Assembly: GCF_947179165.1 (NCBI RefSeq)
Contig: NC_077240.1
Coordinates: 54,212,001-54,276,000, forward strand
Source: Solanum dulcamara
Lineage: Eukaryota; Streptophyta; Magnoliopsida; Solanales; Solanaceae
Length of the DNA: 64,000 bases
Direction of reading: 5' to 3'
Below are positions 46,595 through 58,282 of this stretch, piece by piece. The position numbers and the translations under genes were made by a program. How positions within the stretch are numbered: position 1 is the stretch's first letter; the number at the start of each line of letters is the position of its first letter. The notes under the pieces were generated by a model. The model made no database searches. It was not told where the DNA came from and worked only from the letters and a program-made list of their open reading frames with translations.

Positions 46595-48671
46595 AGTTCG
46601 TCCTTGTATTGTCTACAGACCGTATCTAGTAGAGTCTTGTTTATCGATGTGTTGTGCACCACATCTATAGACAAGAGGCTACAGGATATTTAGGATGTTA
46701 CATTCTTTCATATCTAAGATCGTGCGATAGAGCCGAGCTATAGGAAATGAAATTCCTCATACTAACCTGCGATTTTAGCAGGAAGACAACACCGATAGAA
46801 GAAAGTAACTGACAATATTGGATGTTATGAAGCACGCAGGTAAGCAAAGGCACGAAAGCCCTATGTCAGGTAAGGTATTGAAATGCGATTGACAGATACA
46901 ATTGAAAAGTGAAAGGAAAGGTAAATAGGAAAGTATAATAGGTGCAGCTCGAGTGGACATAACATGTAAGTTCATTTTCATACTGTTAATTGTGGGCGCC
47001 CTGTGCGGCTGCGATATGAGATGATATGACTATATATGTGTGCCCTGTGTGGCTGAGATGTTATACAATATGAATGTATATATGTGTGCCCTGTGAGGCA
47101 TTGTTGGTATTTTCTGCGTGCAGGTGTTGAGATAGTAAGAAATACAGAGGAAACTCTGCCCAAATTTTCCTAGAAATAAGAGGAGAATGAGATACAGGGC
47201 TATAGTATGTTTTGAAAGGTTGTCCTCGCAACAATGATGAGATTTGACTAAAAAAGTATGGCTGACCTCGAGAAATAAGTTAATTGCTGAGTTAATGGCA
47301 ATAGAAACTAGGAGGACGATACTGGAATGGTAGAATAAGTTAGAAAGGACCTATAATCCAAAGAAAATGACTCAGAGAGGAATGATAGATCAGGATAAAA
47401 CGAGATAGTAAGGCATTGCCTGAATTGATACATAGGGATAAACTATGACAAGTGATAGTTGAAGGAAGTAACAGTATGGTTAAGACAAGAGTAAGACAAG
47501 AGTACAAAGGGAAGAGAATTGTGACGGATATGAAGTGTTAATAAGATAGCTTGTGAGACATTAAGGACAAGACTAGCTAAGAAGGGTAAGTAACCCATAG
47601 TAAGAATCGTGAAGAAAGTCAAGCGGTATTATACTATGGGTCTGAATGCGAACAAGGTACCAGGTGAAAATAACAAAAACCATTATTAGAATAAGCAAAA
47701 CTTAGTAAGGAATTAACTAGAAGGTATGATGTGGTCCATGTAAATGGAATGTAAAGATAGGTGTGGAACGGAAAAGCAAGCTATGGAACAAATAAGGAAG
47801 ATTTATCAAGTTCCATAAGGACAATTTCGAATAAAGGTTATATGATGACGAAAAGGATGGCTAGTGCAAGGAAATAAAGGGTAATATGGAATTCCTTACG
47901 CCCAACCAAAAATGGAAATGAGTTGAAGGAATAATACAGAAGTTCTAGTAGAGGCACTCAAGATAGATGCGATTAATTAAGTATAAGTATCGACAAAAAG
48001 AGACATAGATAGTTACGAACTGGAGGTATAGTACGATGAAAAAGTATTAAGACAAGGCCACTACTACCACGAAGTTGATGTGGTTTTAAGCAGGATTAGA
48101 AATGAACCTTAGGTGCACGACAAAGGTGCAAGCTCAGGAGGCGTAAAGAAGTATGGTGTACACGTGACTCCACTTTAATGATTAATGGTATCCACTGGAA
48201 TAAAGTTAGTATAATGACGAAGCTCGAAACATGAGTCATTAAAGTATAAGTACACTCGAGTGGGGAATGTGCACCAATTATGAGCCCTCGCTAATTACTG
48301 ATTGGGATGAATGGAATGTGGCTTTGAATGCACTGCTACATTACGGATATTACTCGAGTATTAATCGCGAGATGAGATTTTATACGATACATTGCGAATA
48401 CTAAAGCACCCTACGAGTATGCTAGGGTTTCCTAGAAAGGCAACCTAACGTATGGATGATTAAACAAAAAAATGTAGATATGGTGCAGCACGTTAAATAT
48501 GTTGGAGTGGAACCATTCGCATGTGAATGGCTGAAAATAAACAGAGGATGACACGGGTACACCCTAAAGGGGGGAAGTGGACAGGAGAAGTACAAGCGTA
48601 AGAGAAAATCAACTGATGCTATCGTATGTAAGTGGAAAGGCTTAAACTTCAAACGAGACCCCATAAGGGAT

Positions 48672-48774
48672 GGGCGTGATCATACTCACACTAATGCACC
48701 GGATTTTGTCAAAACTCCGAAGTTAAGCGTGCTTGAATGAGAGTAGCACTGGGATGGGTGACCCCCTGGGAAGT
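48672..48774 (+). pseudogene. 5S rRNA-like segment in E6 internal 2
   Basis: Duplicate of 41551-41653, identical as far as I can see. Confidence 0.88.
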
Positions 48775-49436
48775 GAGAAAGAGAACAAAACAGGTATGAC
48801 AAAAAGAGATTATAAAGGCGTGTTAGTACAATGACACATATAGAATAGTGTAAGCCAAGAGCAGAAAAGATTATGACTGAAATACAACGCACCTCGTGAA
48901 AATGGCACAAGCATAGTTGTGCAGTTTATGAATATTGGCATACTAAGAGCGAGGTCAAATGATTACTCGATAAAAGAAAGTCAGTAATAACAATGTGATT
49001 TCCATATTTAGAATCTATTTAGGAAAAGTGTAAGATGGTTCGAGGCAGAACTATTCAGATATAATCGGTATTAAGGACAAGAGCCATAGTGGAGCCTTGA
49101 CCTCGACTAAAGGAGGTAAGCCACTAGTATAGCAACGCTAAGGAATTTTCTGGATTGCTCTATGTCCGTACACACGTTTATGTAAGGATTACAATATGAT
49201 GTATGGTAAGAAAACTGGAGAAAAGATCTGAGTAAAAGAGAAAGATAGCATACCTAAGGTATTACAAGTTAGATTAAGAGGAGTTGTACAATAGCTTAAG
49301 TTAAAAGAAGCATCAGCAGTCTGATAGCCTATCTCAGGGAATGGAAACCCCGACTCAGAGGTGGAAAGCAGTTAATATGTATTATAGTACGAGCTGACCT
49401 CGCATTCTAAGGAACTGGGAGTTCATACGGGCTATG

Positions 49437-49661
49437 GTAGATGGGCTGATAGAATCAACCTGTTCCCCTCCAGTTAGAAAGGCATATTCAGCTGAGGGTT
49501 CTGCGAAATGACATAGTAGGGAAACAATAAGATTTTACGGAGTCCCCACATCTATTATCTCAGATAGAAAAGTTCAATTTACAGCTAACTGCTGGAAATC
49601 ATTTCGAAAGGGGTTGAGGAACCCAGATGAATCTTAGTATGACATTTTGCCCTTCGATTAA
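49437..49661 (+). pseudogene. Integrase relic in E6 internal 2
   Basis: Duplicate of 42316-42540, with the same TGA at 49509-49511. Confidence 0.85.
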
Positions 49662-49858
49662 GGGACAGGCCCAGATGTGATCCACTAAATTATTGATGAA
49701 GTAAAGCTTATTCCGGAACAAGATATCGATTAGCAGCCAAAAGTCAGCAAGAAGGGGATACATTGATCCTTCGCAGAGCATTTTTAGAATAGATAAAGTT
49801 GCCTATGAGTGGGACCTACCGTCCGATTTGAAACAACACATTCAGTTTTCACAGATCA

Positions 49859-50239
49859 ATGCTCCATAAGAATAGGAACGACTCTCCCAGAATATTTCCC
49901 GTGGAGGAGGTCCACGTAATAGAGAGTTATCCTACGAGGGGCAACCTATCTCCATCCAAGATCAGCAGATTAAACGGGGTGCGAACTAAGGACATAGCTT
50001 CCATCAAGATACTGTGGCGGAATAAGAATCGTGAAGACATAAATTGGGAGGTTGAAAAGGACATGAAACACAGGTGTCCGTACCTATTTTCGATATCTAC
50101 AGATAGCCTCCAGTCTTGGAACTCGTATATTAAGTACTTGGATGAAAATGTATGTCATTCCAGTAGAAAGGAATCTCCTTATGATCCGTATAAAGTCTTA
50201 AGGAAAGATTTATTCAACATTCGGGGACGAATGTTCTAA
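49859..50239 (+). pseudogene. Polyprotein C-terminus relic with chromodomain, E6 internal 2
   Basis: Duplicate of 42738-43118 with two amino-acid differences (N to D at residue 8, R to K at residue 34). Confidence 0.8.
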
Positions 50240-50250
50240 AGGGGGAAGGA

Positions 50251-53200
50251 TGTTACACCCCGCACTCTTGAGCTCGGAACGTCTTCTTAAGTTCCTTAGA
50301 CACTATCATGTGAGCCGGATAAGCTACGACACTATCAAACAACTCTAAGGAAAGAAGATTGTGATACCTCGCGAGAAGGGAGGTTGGACATAGAGTCATA
50401 AGAATCCGGAAAGAGTTGGAGGCTAAGAAATGAGTCGTAGGACTCGATTTACTTACGTAAGACACTAAGTTAAGAGTCTTATACACTTAAGTTGTTTAAG
50501 GATATACCAAGCTTACGTAGTGCAGATTACATGAGCTCTTAAAGTAAGACAAGATTACGAACCCGCGAGGAAGGAAAAAAGACGATGCGTGGCAGCCAAT
50601 GGAGGAGCGACACGTGGCAGCACCTCAAGCAATCAGGTGATGCACCTACTTAGGGACAAGTAGGTGATGCAGCTGCTTGGGGGAGGTGGGCCCCACTTCC
50701 ACGTGGCAGCCCCACCCTTCTTGCATGGACACGGTGGCCCAATAGGGGCTGGACACGTGTCCCTCTTAGGGGCTGACACGTGTCACCCCTTGGGACCACC
50801 TATATTAGTTGATATGTATCCAAAAATTCTTCAGCTTGTTCATTAAAAATTTCCAGCAGCAACGTGAACAAAGAACCCTAAAGCTTAAGGAGAGAAACTT
50901 GCGACGGCTTGGGAGAAAAATAAGGTAAGTCCCGATTTCGTTCCGTAAATTAATTATATAGCATATACTACGATGATATGGAAGTATTAGTAGTATAAAA
51001 TTAGGATTTGGTGCAGCATAAAAACGGACAGCAAGCTGCCACGACGTTACAGCATGCTGAAAATATTTCCGAGGCGCGATTTTGGCGAGTTCTAGCCAAT
51101 TTCGGGAAAGGTAAGTTCTTACCCTCTAATTTGAAGTTTATAATGTTACATTATGGTGTATTATACACCTTAGGACCTGATGGAAGTTGGGGAAAAGGTT
51201 TGAAAAGTTCGGCGTCCGAAATAAACGAATTTAGAATCGCTATAGTTAAGTTGTTGTCGAAATAAAGTGTTGTACGCGTAGGGGCTGCTGCTGGTTGTGT
51301 TGTGGCGTGTTGCAGGGTCTAAAATTTATCTAAATGAGGTGTGGGAGCTGCTGGTTGCAGCCACAGGCTTTGCAATTAAAGAATTCGCGAAAGAAAGATT
51401 AAAAACTCTAGTTTTGGTATCTTAGTTTCGAGTGAATTGTTGGGGGTTTATATTGTATAATTTTGGTCGTAAAATGTATATGTATGGGCTGCTGGTTGCA
51501 TTGTTGGTTGGCTGCAGGTTCTAAGGACATGGTTGGGATTTCGGATAGGGCACATTATAGGGGAGGTGCTGTCCGATTTTCGTTAACATCCTAACTAGTT
51601 AAGGAACTAGCCGAGAAGGCGAGCGAAGGGATGAATGTTATGAATACTCGTGGGTAGTCTAAGTTGCTGAAAAGTCCAAGGTTGTTAATACTTACCTTAC
51701 TTCCATGTTAAATAGGTTTCGAGGACAATGATGTGGACGTGATTAAGAGAAGTCCATACAAGGTATGTGAAGTTTTCTTTTGGCATGTTTTTGGGAATTA
51801 GTATGTAGAACTATCTTTCTTTTCTTTTGGCATGTCTTAGATGTAAGTTATAAATGATATGTATATGATATGTGGGATTCAATCCATTCATAAAGCCCTG
51901 AATATAAGTCGAAATTCTTATTTACTTCTTGATGTTAGAACTCCTGTAATAGCTGAGTTGTTGCCCTTAAGTCTTTTATGTGATGAAAACTAGTACATGT
52001 AAAGCCTATTTCTCCTTTCCTTTGGAATGGCTTAATTTTAAGTTAAATGGTATATGATATAGGTTTAGAGGTAATTCTATTTATGAGCTCTGATTGTAAC
52101 TCGTGACTTGTAGTTACTCCTGAATATTAAGAGTCTGAAAGTAGTCAAACAATTATTCTCAAGACTGCTATACAGTGAATAGTAAGTGGAGATACAAGCT
52201 CCTTTCCTTGAAATCTCTGGAATGATCAATGTCACTGATTACATAACTGCGTCTCTGATTGCATAATCGTGTCTTTGATTGCATAAACCATGTTTCTGAT
52301 TGCATAAGCTATATGGCATTGTCTGGATGCATGTATGTGATTCTTGAGGCCCCAACTGATATAAGCCCTAATGACATCTAAAGGGATACCTCGGTTAATT
52401 ACTCCTCCAGTCTTCAGGTGATGGTTCACTTGACTGTTTCATCGAGTCTTAGATAATGACTTAGTTGCATATGGTTTCTCACTACTCTACTCGTACATAC
52501 TGTAACCCATCCTTCCTCGAGTCCCACGATGGGCCGGGATATGTTATCGTGCACACTGTTACTACTTCTTTCACCGCGTCCCGGGCCGGATGTGTATAGT
52601 TCCACGCACGAGGAGACGATGCCATACGTGAGGTGTGATATATGTTATATGTTATGACGATACAATTATTCACCGAGTCCCGGGCCGGCTGTAATATGAT
52701 TGTATATGTGGTGAAATAAGGAAGGAACACCGAGTCCCTCCTTAGAGGGCCGGGTACATATGTATATTATGATGGTACGCTATAGACGTACACCACTCCA
52801 TTCCCCGAGTCCCTCACTAAAGGACCGGATACTTTATGTAGGCATGCATATGAGATTAAAGCAATACATTGTGACCCTGAGCCCCACAGTGAACCGGGTA
52901 TAATACGATGATATACATGATAAGATGATACCGTATACGATGGTATGATACCGTATACGATGATATGATGAAATGAAATGCATTATGATATGATGATATG
53001 TGATTATGAAGAAGTGATTATAACACCGAGTTCACTAGAGGGCCGGGCACAGAATATGATGATGTGTATGATTTACGTGTCCTAAGGTGCAGGTACAGTA
53101 ATTCATTTAGTTATTATACTTGTCCCCTGCATCCCTATTTCAGTTATGATCTCAGTTACGATGTGTTATGCTTTACATACTCAGTACATATATCGTACTG

Positions 53201-53699
53201 ACCCCCTTTTCTCGGGGGGCTGCGTTTCATGCCCGCAGGTACAGATGTTTATTCTGGAGATCCATCAGCATAGGAGTTCCTCTCAGCTGAGTCGAAAGTG
53301 CTTCACTGTTCTGGAGCCTAAATTTTGATGCTGGTCACTTAATGTATATATTTGTACATTCAGGGGTACGGCGGGGGTCTTGTCCCGCCATATATTGTTG
53401 TTACTATTCTTAGAGGTCTGTAGACATATGTATATGTGGGTTGTTTGTGAGTTAGTTTTGATGTTGCCTATTCGATATGTTGTGAATGTTTTTGTTATAG
53501 CAGCCTTGTCGGCTCGCATGCCCTTTCATGATATGATACAAATGAAAGAGGCTACATGTACATGAAAAAGTTTTAAACTATTGGGGTTTTTGTATATAGT
53601 ATCACATCACACACGGTTCAACTTAAGTGTAGTTGATAAATACGCATAAGAGGGTCCAGGTCGGACCCCAGTTGCGGCCTACGGGGTTGGGTGGTGACA
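50251..53699 (+). mobile_element. E6 LTR3 (original 3' LTR, 3,449 bp)
   Basis: It starts TGTTACACCCC after the PPT and ends GGGTGGTGACA. The flank GTTAC at 53700-53704 is the right TSD. It has its own set of changes in the last 1.5 kb that neither LTR1 nor LTR2 shares. Confidence 0.95.
50611..50807 (+). promoter_or_regulatory. Four G-boxes and TATA-like element, E6 LTR3
   Basis: CACGTG at 50611, 50700, 50754 and 50777; CTATATTA at 50800. As the outer 3' LTR promoter it would read into the E4 LTR. Confidence 0.7.
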
Positions 53700-53704
53700 G
53701 TTAC
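53700..53704. repeat. Target-site duplication of E6, right copy (GTTAC)
   Basis: Matches 36004-36008 and is followed by cccaagcttcatac, the continuation of the E4 LTR as seen uninterrupted at 59480. Confidence 0.97.
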
Positions 53705-55273
53705 CCCAAGCTTCATACAAATATCACTTGTCACTTAGATCTAACACATGCCCAAAAGAAAGAACAGATAGGCTCTACATATTTATACCAAAACATGCCA
53801 AAAGAAGGAATAGATTTACATACCTTGTATGGACTTCTCTTAATCACGTCCACGTTGTTGTCCTCGAAACCTATTTAACATAGAAGTAATGCAAGTATTA
53901 ACAACCTTGGACTTTTCAGCAACTTAGACTACCCACGAGTATTCATAACATTCATCCCTTCGCTCGCCTTCTCGACTAGTTCCTTAACTAGTTAAGGCGT
54001 TAACGAAAATCGGACAGCACTTCCCTTATAATGTGCCCTATCCGAAATCCCAACCATGTCCTTAGAACCTGCAGCCAACCAACAATAGAACCAGAATCCC
54101 ATACATATACATATTACGACCAAAATTACACCATATAAACCCCCAACAATTCACTCGAAACTAAGATACCAAAACTAGAGTCTTTAATCTTTCTTTCGCG
54201 AATTCTTTAATTCCAAAGCGGAGGGTCATGTGTCTGAAACCAGAAGCTCCCACACTTCATTTAGAGAACTTTTAGACCCTGCAACACGCCACAACAAAAC
54301 CAGCAGCAGCCCCCACGCGCACAACACCTTATTTCGACAACAACTTAACTATAGCGATTCCAAATTCATTTATTTCGAACGCCAAACTTTTCAAACCTTT
54401 TCCCCAACTTCCAGCAGCCCCTAAGGTGTGTAATACACCCTAATTTAACATCATAAACTTCAAATTAGAGGGAAAGAACTTACCTTTCCCGAAATTGGCT
54501 AGAACTCGCCAAAATCGCGCCTCGGAACTTTTTTTCAGCGTGCTGTAACGTCGTGGCAGCTTGCTGTCCGTTTTTTGCTGCACCAAACTCTAATTTTATA
54601 CTACTAATACTTCCATATAATCGTGGTATACGCTATATAATTAATTTACGGGACGAAATCGGGACTTACCTTATTTTTCTCCCAAGCCGTCGCAATTTTC
54701 TCCTTAGCTCTAGGGTTTGTTTTCTCTTATTTGTTGCTGCAGTTTTGGATGAAATTTTGGGATAAGCAGAAGCCCCTTAGTCACAATATACATATGTGTA
54801 GGTGTCCTTAGGAGGTGACACGTGTCAGCCCCTTAGGGTGACACGTGTCAAGCCATGATTGGCCACCGTGTCATGCTGTCAATTAGGGGCTGCCACGTGG
54901 CAGCAGGGTCCACCTCCCCCAAGTAGCTGCATCACCTACTTGACCCTAAGTAGGTGCATCGCCTGCTTGCTTGAGGTGCTGCCACGTGTCACTCCTCCAT
55001 TGGCTGCCATGCGTCATCTTTTTCCCTTCCTCGCGGGTTCGTAATTTCGTCTCACTTTAAGAGCCTATGTAATCCGCACTACGTAAGCTTGATATATCCT
55101 TAAGCAACTTAAGTGTGTAAGACTCTTAACTTAGTGGCTTACGTAGGTAAATCGAGGTATCACAATCTTCTTTCCTTAGAGTTGTTTGATAGTGTCGTAG
55201 CTTATCCGGCTCACATGATAGTGTCCAAGGAACTTAAGGATACGTTCCGAGCTCAAGAGTGCGGGGTGTAACA
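53705..55273 (-). mobile_element. E4 3' LTR, right piece
   Basis: Continuation of the E4 3' LTR to its outer end GGGGTGTAACA at 55273. Compared with 59480-61123 it lacks about 77 bp near 55160, with CGAG/GAG at the breakpoints. The G-box block is at about 54826-55010. Confidence 0.9.
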
Positions 55274-55287
55274 TCCTTCCCCCCTTT
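55274..55287 (-). other. Polypurine tract of E4
   Basis: The minus strand reads AAAGGGGGGAAGGA, immediately before the TG start of the 3' LTR. Confidence 0.9.
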
Positions 55288-55437
55288 AGAACATTCGTCC
55301 CCGAATGTTGAATAAAACTTCCCTTAAGACTTTATACGGATCATAGGGAGATTCCTTTCCACTGGAATGACATACATTTTATCCAAGTAATTAATATACG
55401 AGTTCCAAGACTGGGGGCTATCTGTAGACATCGGGAA

Positions 55438-55552
55438 TAGGTACGGACACCTGTGTTTCATGTCCTTTTCAACCTCCTAGTTTATGTCTTCACGATTCTT
55501 ATTCCATCACAGTACCTTGACGGAAGCTATGTCCTTAGTTCGCAACCCGTTT
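55438..55552 (-). pseudogene. Chromodomain relic of E4
   Basis: Minus-strand counterpart of the E6 chromodomain region, with the RTKDIASVKVL-like string encoded near 55540 and a stop (CTAG context) in the WEVE region. Confidence 0.75.
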
Positions 55553-55799
55553 AACTCCCTGTTACGTGGACCTCCTCCATGGGAAATATTCTGAAAGCGT
55601 CGTTCACATTCTTGCAGAGCATTGATCTGTGAAAACTGAATGTATTATTTCAAATCGGATGGTATGTCCCACTCATAGGCAGCTTTATCTATTCTAAAAA
55701 TGCCCTGCGAAGGATCAATGTACCCCCTTCTTTCGACTCTAGGCTGCTAATCGATATCTTGTCCCGGAATAAGCTTTACTTCGTCAATAATTTGCTGGA

Positions 55800-56050
55800 T
55801 CCCTTCTGGGCCTATCCATTAATCAAAGGGCAAAATGTCACTAAGATTCATCTGTGTTCCTCAATCCCTTCCGAAATGATAGATGTGGGACTCTGTGAAA
55901 TCTTATTGTTTCCCTACTATGTCATCTTGCATAACCCTCAGTTGAATATGCCTTCCTAACTGGAGGGGAACAGGTTGATTCTGTCAGCCCATCTACCATA
56001 GCCCGTATGAACTCCCAATTCCTTAGAATGCGAGGTCAGCTCGTACTATA
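55800..56050 (-). pseudogene. Integrase relic of E4
   Basis: The minus strand encodes AYSTEGYAR, a TGA at 55924-55922, then RETIRFHRVP, equivalent to the E6 relic. A short deletion removes the SIISDR part. Confidence 0.78.
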
Positions 56051-56643
56051 ATACATATTAACTGCTTTCCACTTCCGAGTTGGGATTCCCATCCCCCGCT
56101 CTGATGCTCCTCTTCATTTAAGCCATTATCCAACTCCTTTTAATTCAACTTGTAACACCTAAGGTCTGCTATCTTGCTCTTTTACTCAGACCTTCTTTCT
56201 AGTTTTATTACTACACCTTATACTGTAACTCTTGCACAAACATGTATAGGTATGTAGAGCCATTCAGAAAATGCTTTAGTGTCTCTATACTACCGTCTTA
56301 CCTCCTTCGATCGAGGTTAGGGCTCCGCTAGAGCTTTTTTCCTTAATATCTATTATATCTTAATAGTTCTGTCTCGAACCATTTTACACTTTCCTTTAAT
56401 AGATTCTAAGTATGGAAATCACATTGCTATTACTGACTTCCTTTTATCGAATAATCATTTGACCTCGCTCTTAGTATGTCAATGTTCGTAAGCTGCACAA
56501 CTATTCTTGTGCCATTTTCACGAGGTGCGTTGTATTTCAGTCATAATCTTTTCTACTCTTGGTTTACTCTGTTCTATATGTGTCGTTGTACTAACACACC
56601 TTTATAATCTCTTTTTGTCATACTTGTTTTGTTCCCTTTCTCA

Positions 56644-56743
56644 CTTCTCAGGGAGTCACCCATCCCAGTGCTACTCTCATCCGAGCATGCTTAACTTCGG
56701 AGTTTTGACGGAATCCGCTGCATCAGTGTGGATATGATCACGT
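56644..56743 (-). pseudogene. 5S rRNA-like segment in E4
   Basis: The minus strand matches plant 5S rRNA: GTGATCATATCC, AAGTTAAGCATGCTCGG, GAGAGTAGCACTGGGATGG and GTGACTCC. It has the same family-specific changes as the E2 and E6 copies and is in sense with the element. Confidence 0.86.
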
Positions 56744-58266
56744 CCATCCCTTATGGGGTCTCGTTTGACGTTTAAGCATTCCTATTTACATACGATAGCG
56801 TCAGTTGATTTTCTCTTACGCTTGTACTTCTCTTGTCCACTTCCCCCCTTTTAGGGTGTATCCATGTCATCCTCCATTTATTTTTAGCTATTCACACACG
56901 AATGATTCTTACTCCATCATATTTAATGTGTTGTACTATATCTACATATTCTGTTAAATCATCCCCACGTTAGGTTTCCTTTCTAGGAACCCTAGTATAA
57001 CCATAGGGTGCTTTAGTATTCACAATATATCGTATAAAATCTCATCTAACAATTGATACTCCAGTAATATCCGTAATGTAGCAGTGCATTCAAAGCCACA
57101 TTCCATTCATCCCAATCAGTAATTAGCGAGGGCTCATAATTGGTGCAAATTCCCCACTCGAGTGTACTTATACTTTAATGACTCATGTTTTGAGCTTCGT
57201 CATTATACTAACTTTATTCCAGTGGATACCACTAATTATTAGAGTGGAGTCACGTGTACACCATACTTCTTTGCGCCTCCTGAGCTTGCATCTTTGTTGT
57301 GTGCTTAAGGCTCATTTCTAATCCTGCTTAAATCCATATCAACTTCGTGGTAGTAGTGGCCTTGTCTTATTAACACTTCATATTCATCACCATTCTTTAT
57401 CCCTCGTACTCAGTTCTTAATCATATTGTTACTTCCTTCAACTATAACTTGTCATAGTTTATCCCTATGTATCAGTTCAGACGATGCCTTACTATATCGT
57501 TTTATCCCGATCTATCAGTCCTCTCTGAGTTATCTTCTTTGGCTTATAGGTCCTTTCTAACCTCGTTCTACTATTCCAGTATCGACCTCCTAGTTTCTAT
57601 TGCCATTAACCCAGCAATTAACTTATTTCTCGAGGTCATCCATACTCGTTTAGTCAAATCTCATCAGTTGCGAGAACAACCTTTCAAGACATACTACAAC
57701 CTTGTATTTCATTCTCCTCTTATTTCTAGGAAAATTTAGGCAGAGTTTCCTCTGTATTTCTTACTATCTCAACACCTGCACGCAGAAAATACCAATAATG
57801 CCTCACAGGGCACACATATATATATATATATTCATATCATCTCATATCGCAGCCGCACAGGGTGCCCATAATTAATAGTATGGAAATGCACTTACCTGTT
57901 ATGTCCACTCGAGCTGCACCTGTTATACTTTCCTGTTTACCTTTCCTTTCACTTTTCAATTATATCTGTCAATCGCATTTCAATACCTTACCTGACATAG
58001 GGCCTTCGTGCCTTTGCTTACCTGCGTGCTTCGTAATATCCAATATTGTCAGTTACTTTCTTCTATCGACGTTGTCTTCCTGCTAAAATCGCAGGTTAGT
58101 ATGAGGAATTTCATTTTCTATAGCTCGGCTCTATCGCACGATCTTAGATATGAAAGAAAGTAACATCCTAAATGTCCTGTAGCCTCCTGTGTATAGATGC
58201 GGTGTACAACACACCGATAAACAAGACTCTACTAGACACGGTCGGTAGACATTCCAAGGACGAACT

Positions 58267-58278
58267 GCTTTGATACCA
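58267..58278 (-). other. Primer-binding site of E4
   Basis: The minus strand reads TGGTATCAAAGC, one mismatch to the usual site, four bases from the LTR end at 58283. Confidence 0.9.
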
Positions 58279-58282
58279 CTTC

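Larger units (their letters stand above)
46579..50250 (+). mobile_element. E6 internal region 2
   Basis: Same length and content as internal region 1, with only about four base differences seen by eye (near 49152, 49832, 49879 and 49960). It contains the PBS at 46583-46594, the 5S-like segment at 48672-48774 and the PPT at 50238-50250. Confidence 0.93.
36009..53699 (+). mobile_element. E6, tandem three-LTR LARD-like retrotransposon
   Basis: A 17.7-kb plus-strand insertion made of LTR1 (36009-39457), internal 1 (39458-43129), LTR2 (43130-46578), internal 2 (46579-50250) and LTR3 (50251-53699), with a strict 7,121-bp period. Only the outer ends carry the TSD GTTAC, so it entered once as an ordinary 10.6-kb element and became a tandem later. 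LTRs of 3.45 kb and an internal region of 3.67 kb without usable coding fit the class called LARD (large retrotransposon derivative). LTR sequences differ by under about one percent by eye, so it is recent. Confidence 0.94.
55274..58282 (-). mobile_element. E4 internal region
   Basis: Minus-strand internal domain of 3,009 bp from the PBS (58278-58267) to the PPT (55287-55274). It is colinear with the E6 internal region but lacks about 500 bp, equivalent to about 40440-40940, with ttaataaga-like sequence at the join. It contains the 5S-like segment, integrase relic and chromodomain relic. No intact frame. Confidence 0.88.

Noticed and set aside
36313..51265. Sets of identical small open frames (60-126 codons) repeated every 7,121 bp, resembling a conserved gene cluster.
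   Set aside because: They are identical because the whole E6 unit is duplicated. All lie in LTRs or in broken polyprotein remains.
36009..53699. Satellite DNA made of 7.1-kb units.
   Set aside because: The PBS, PPT, LTR ends and a single outer TSD show a recombined retrotransposon; only two and a half units are present.
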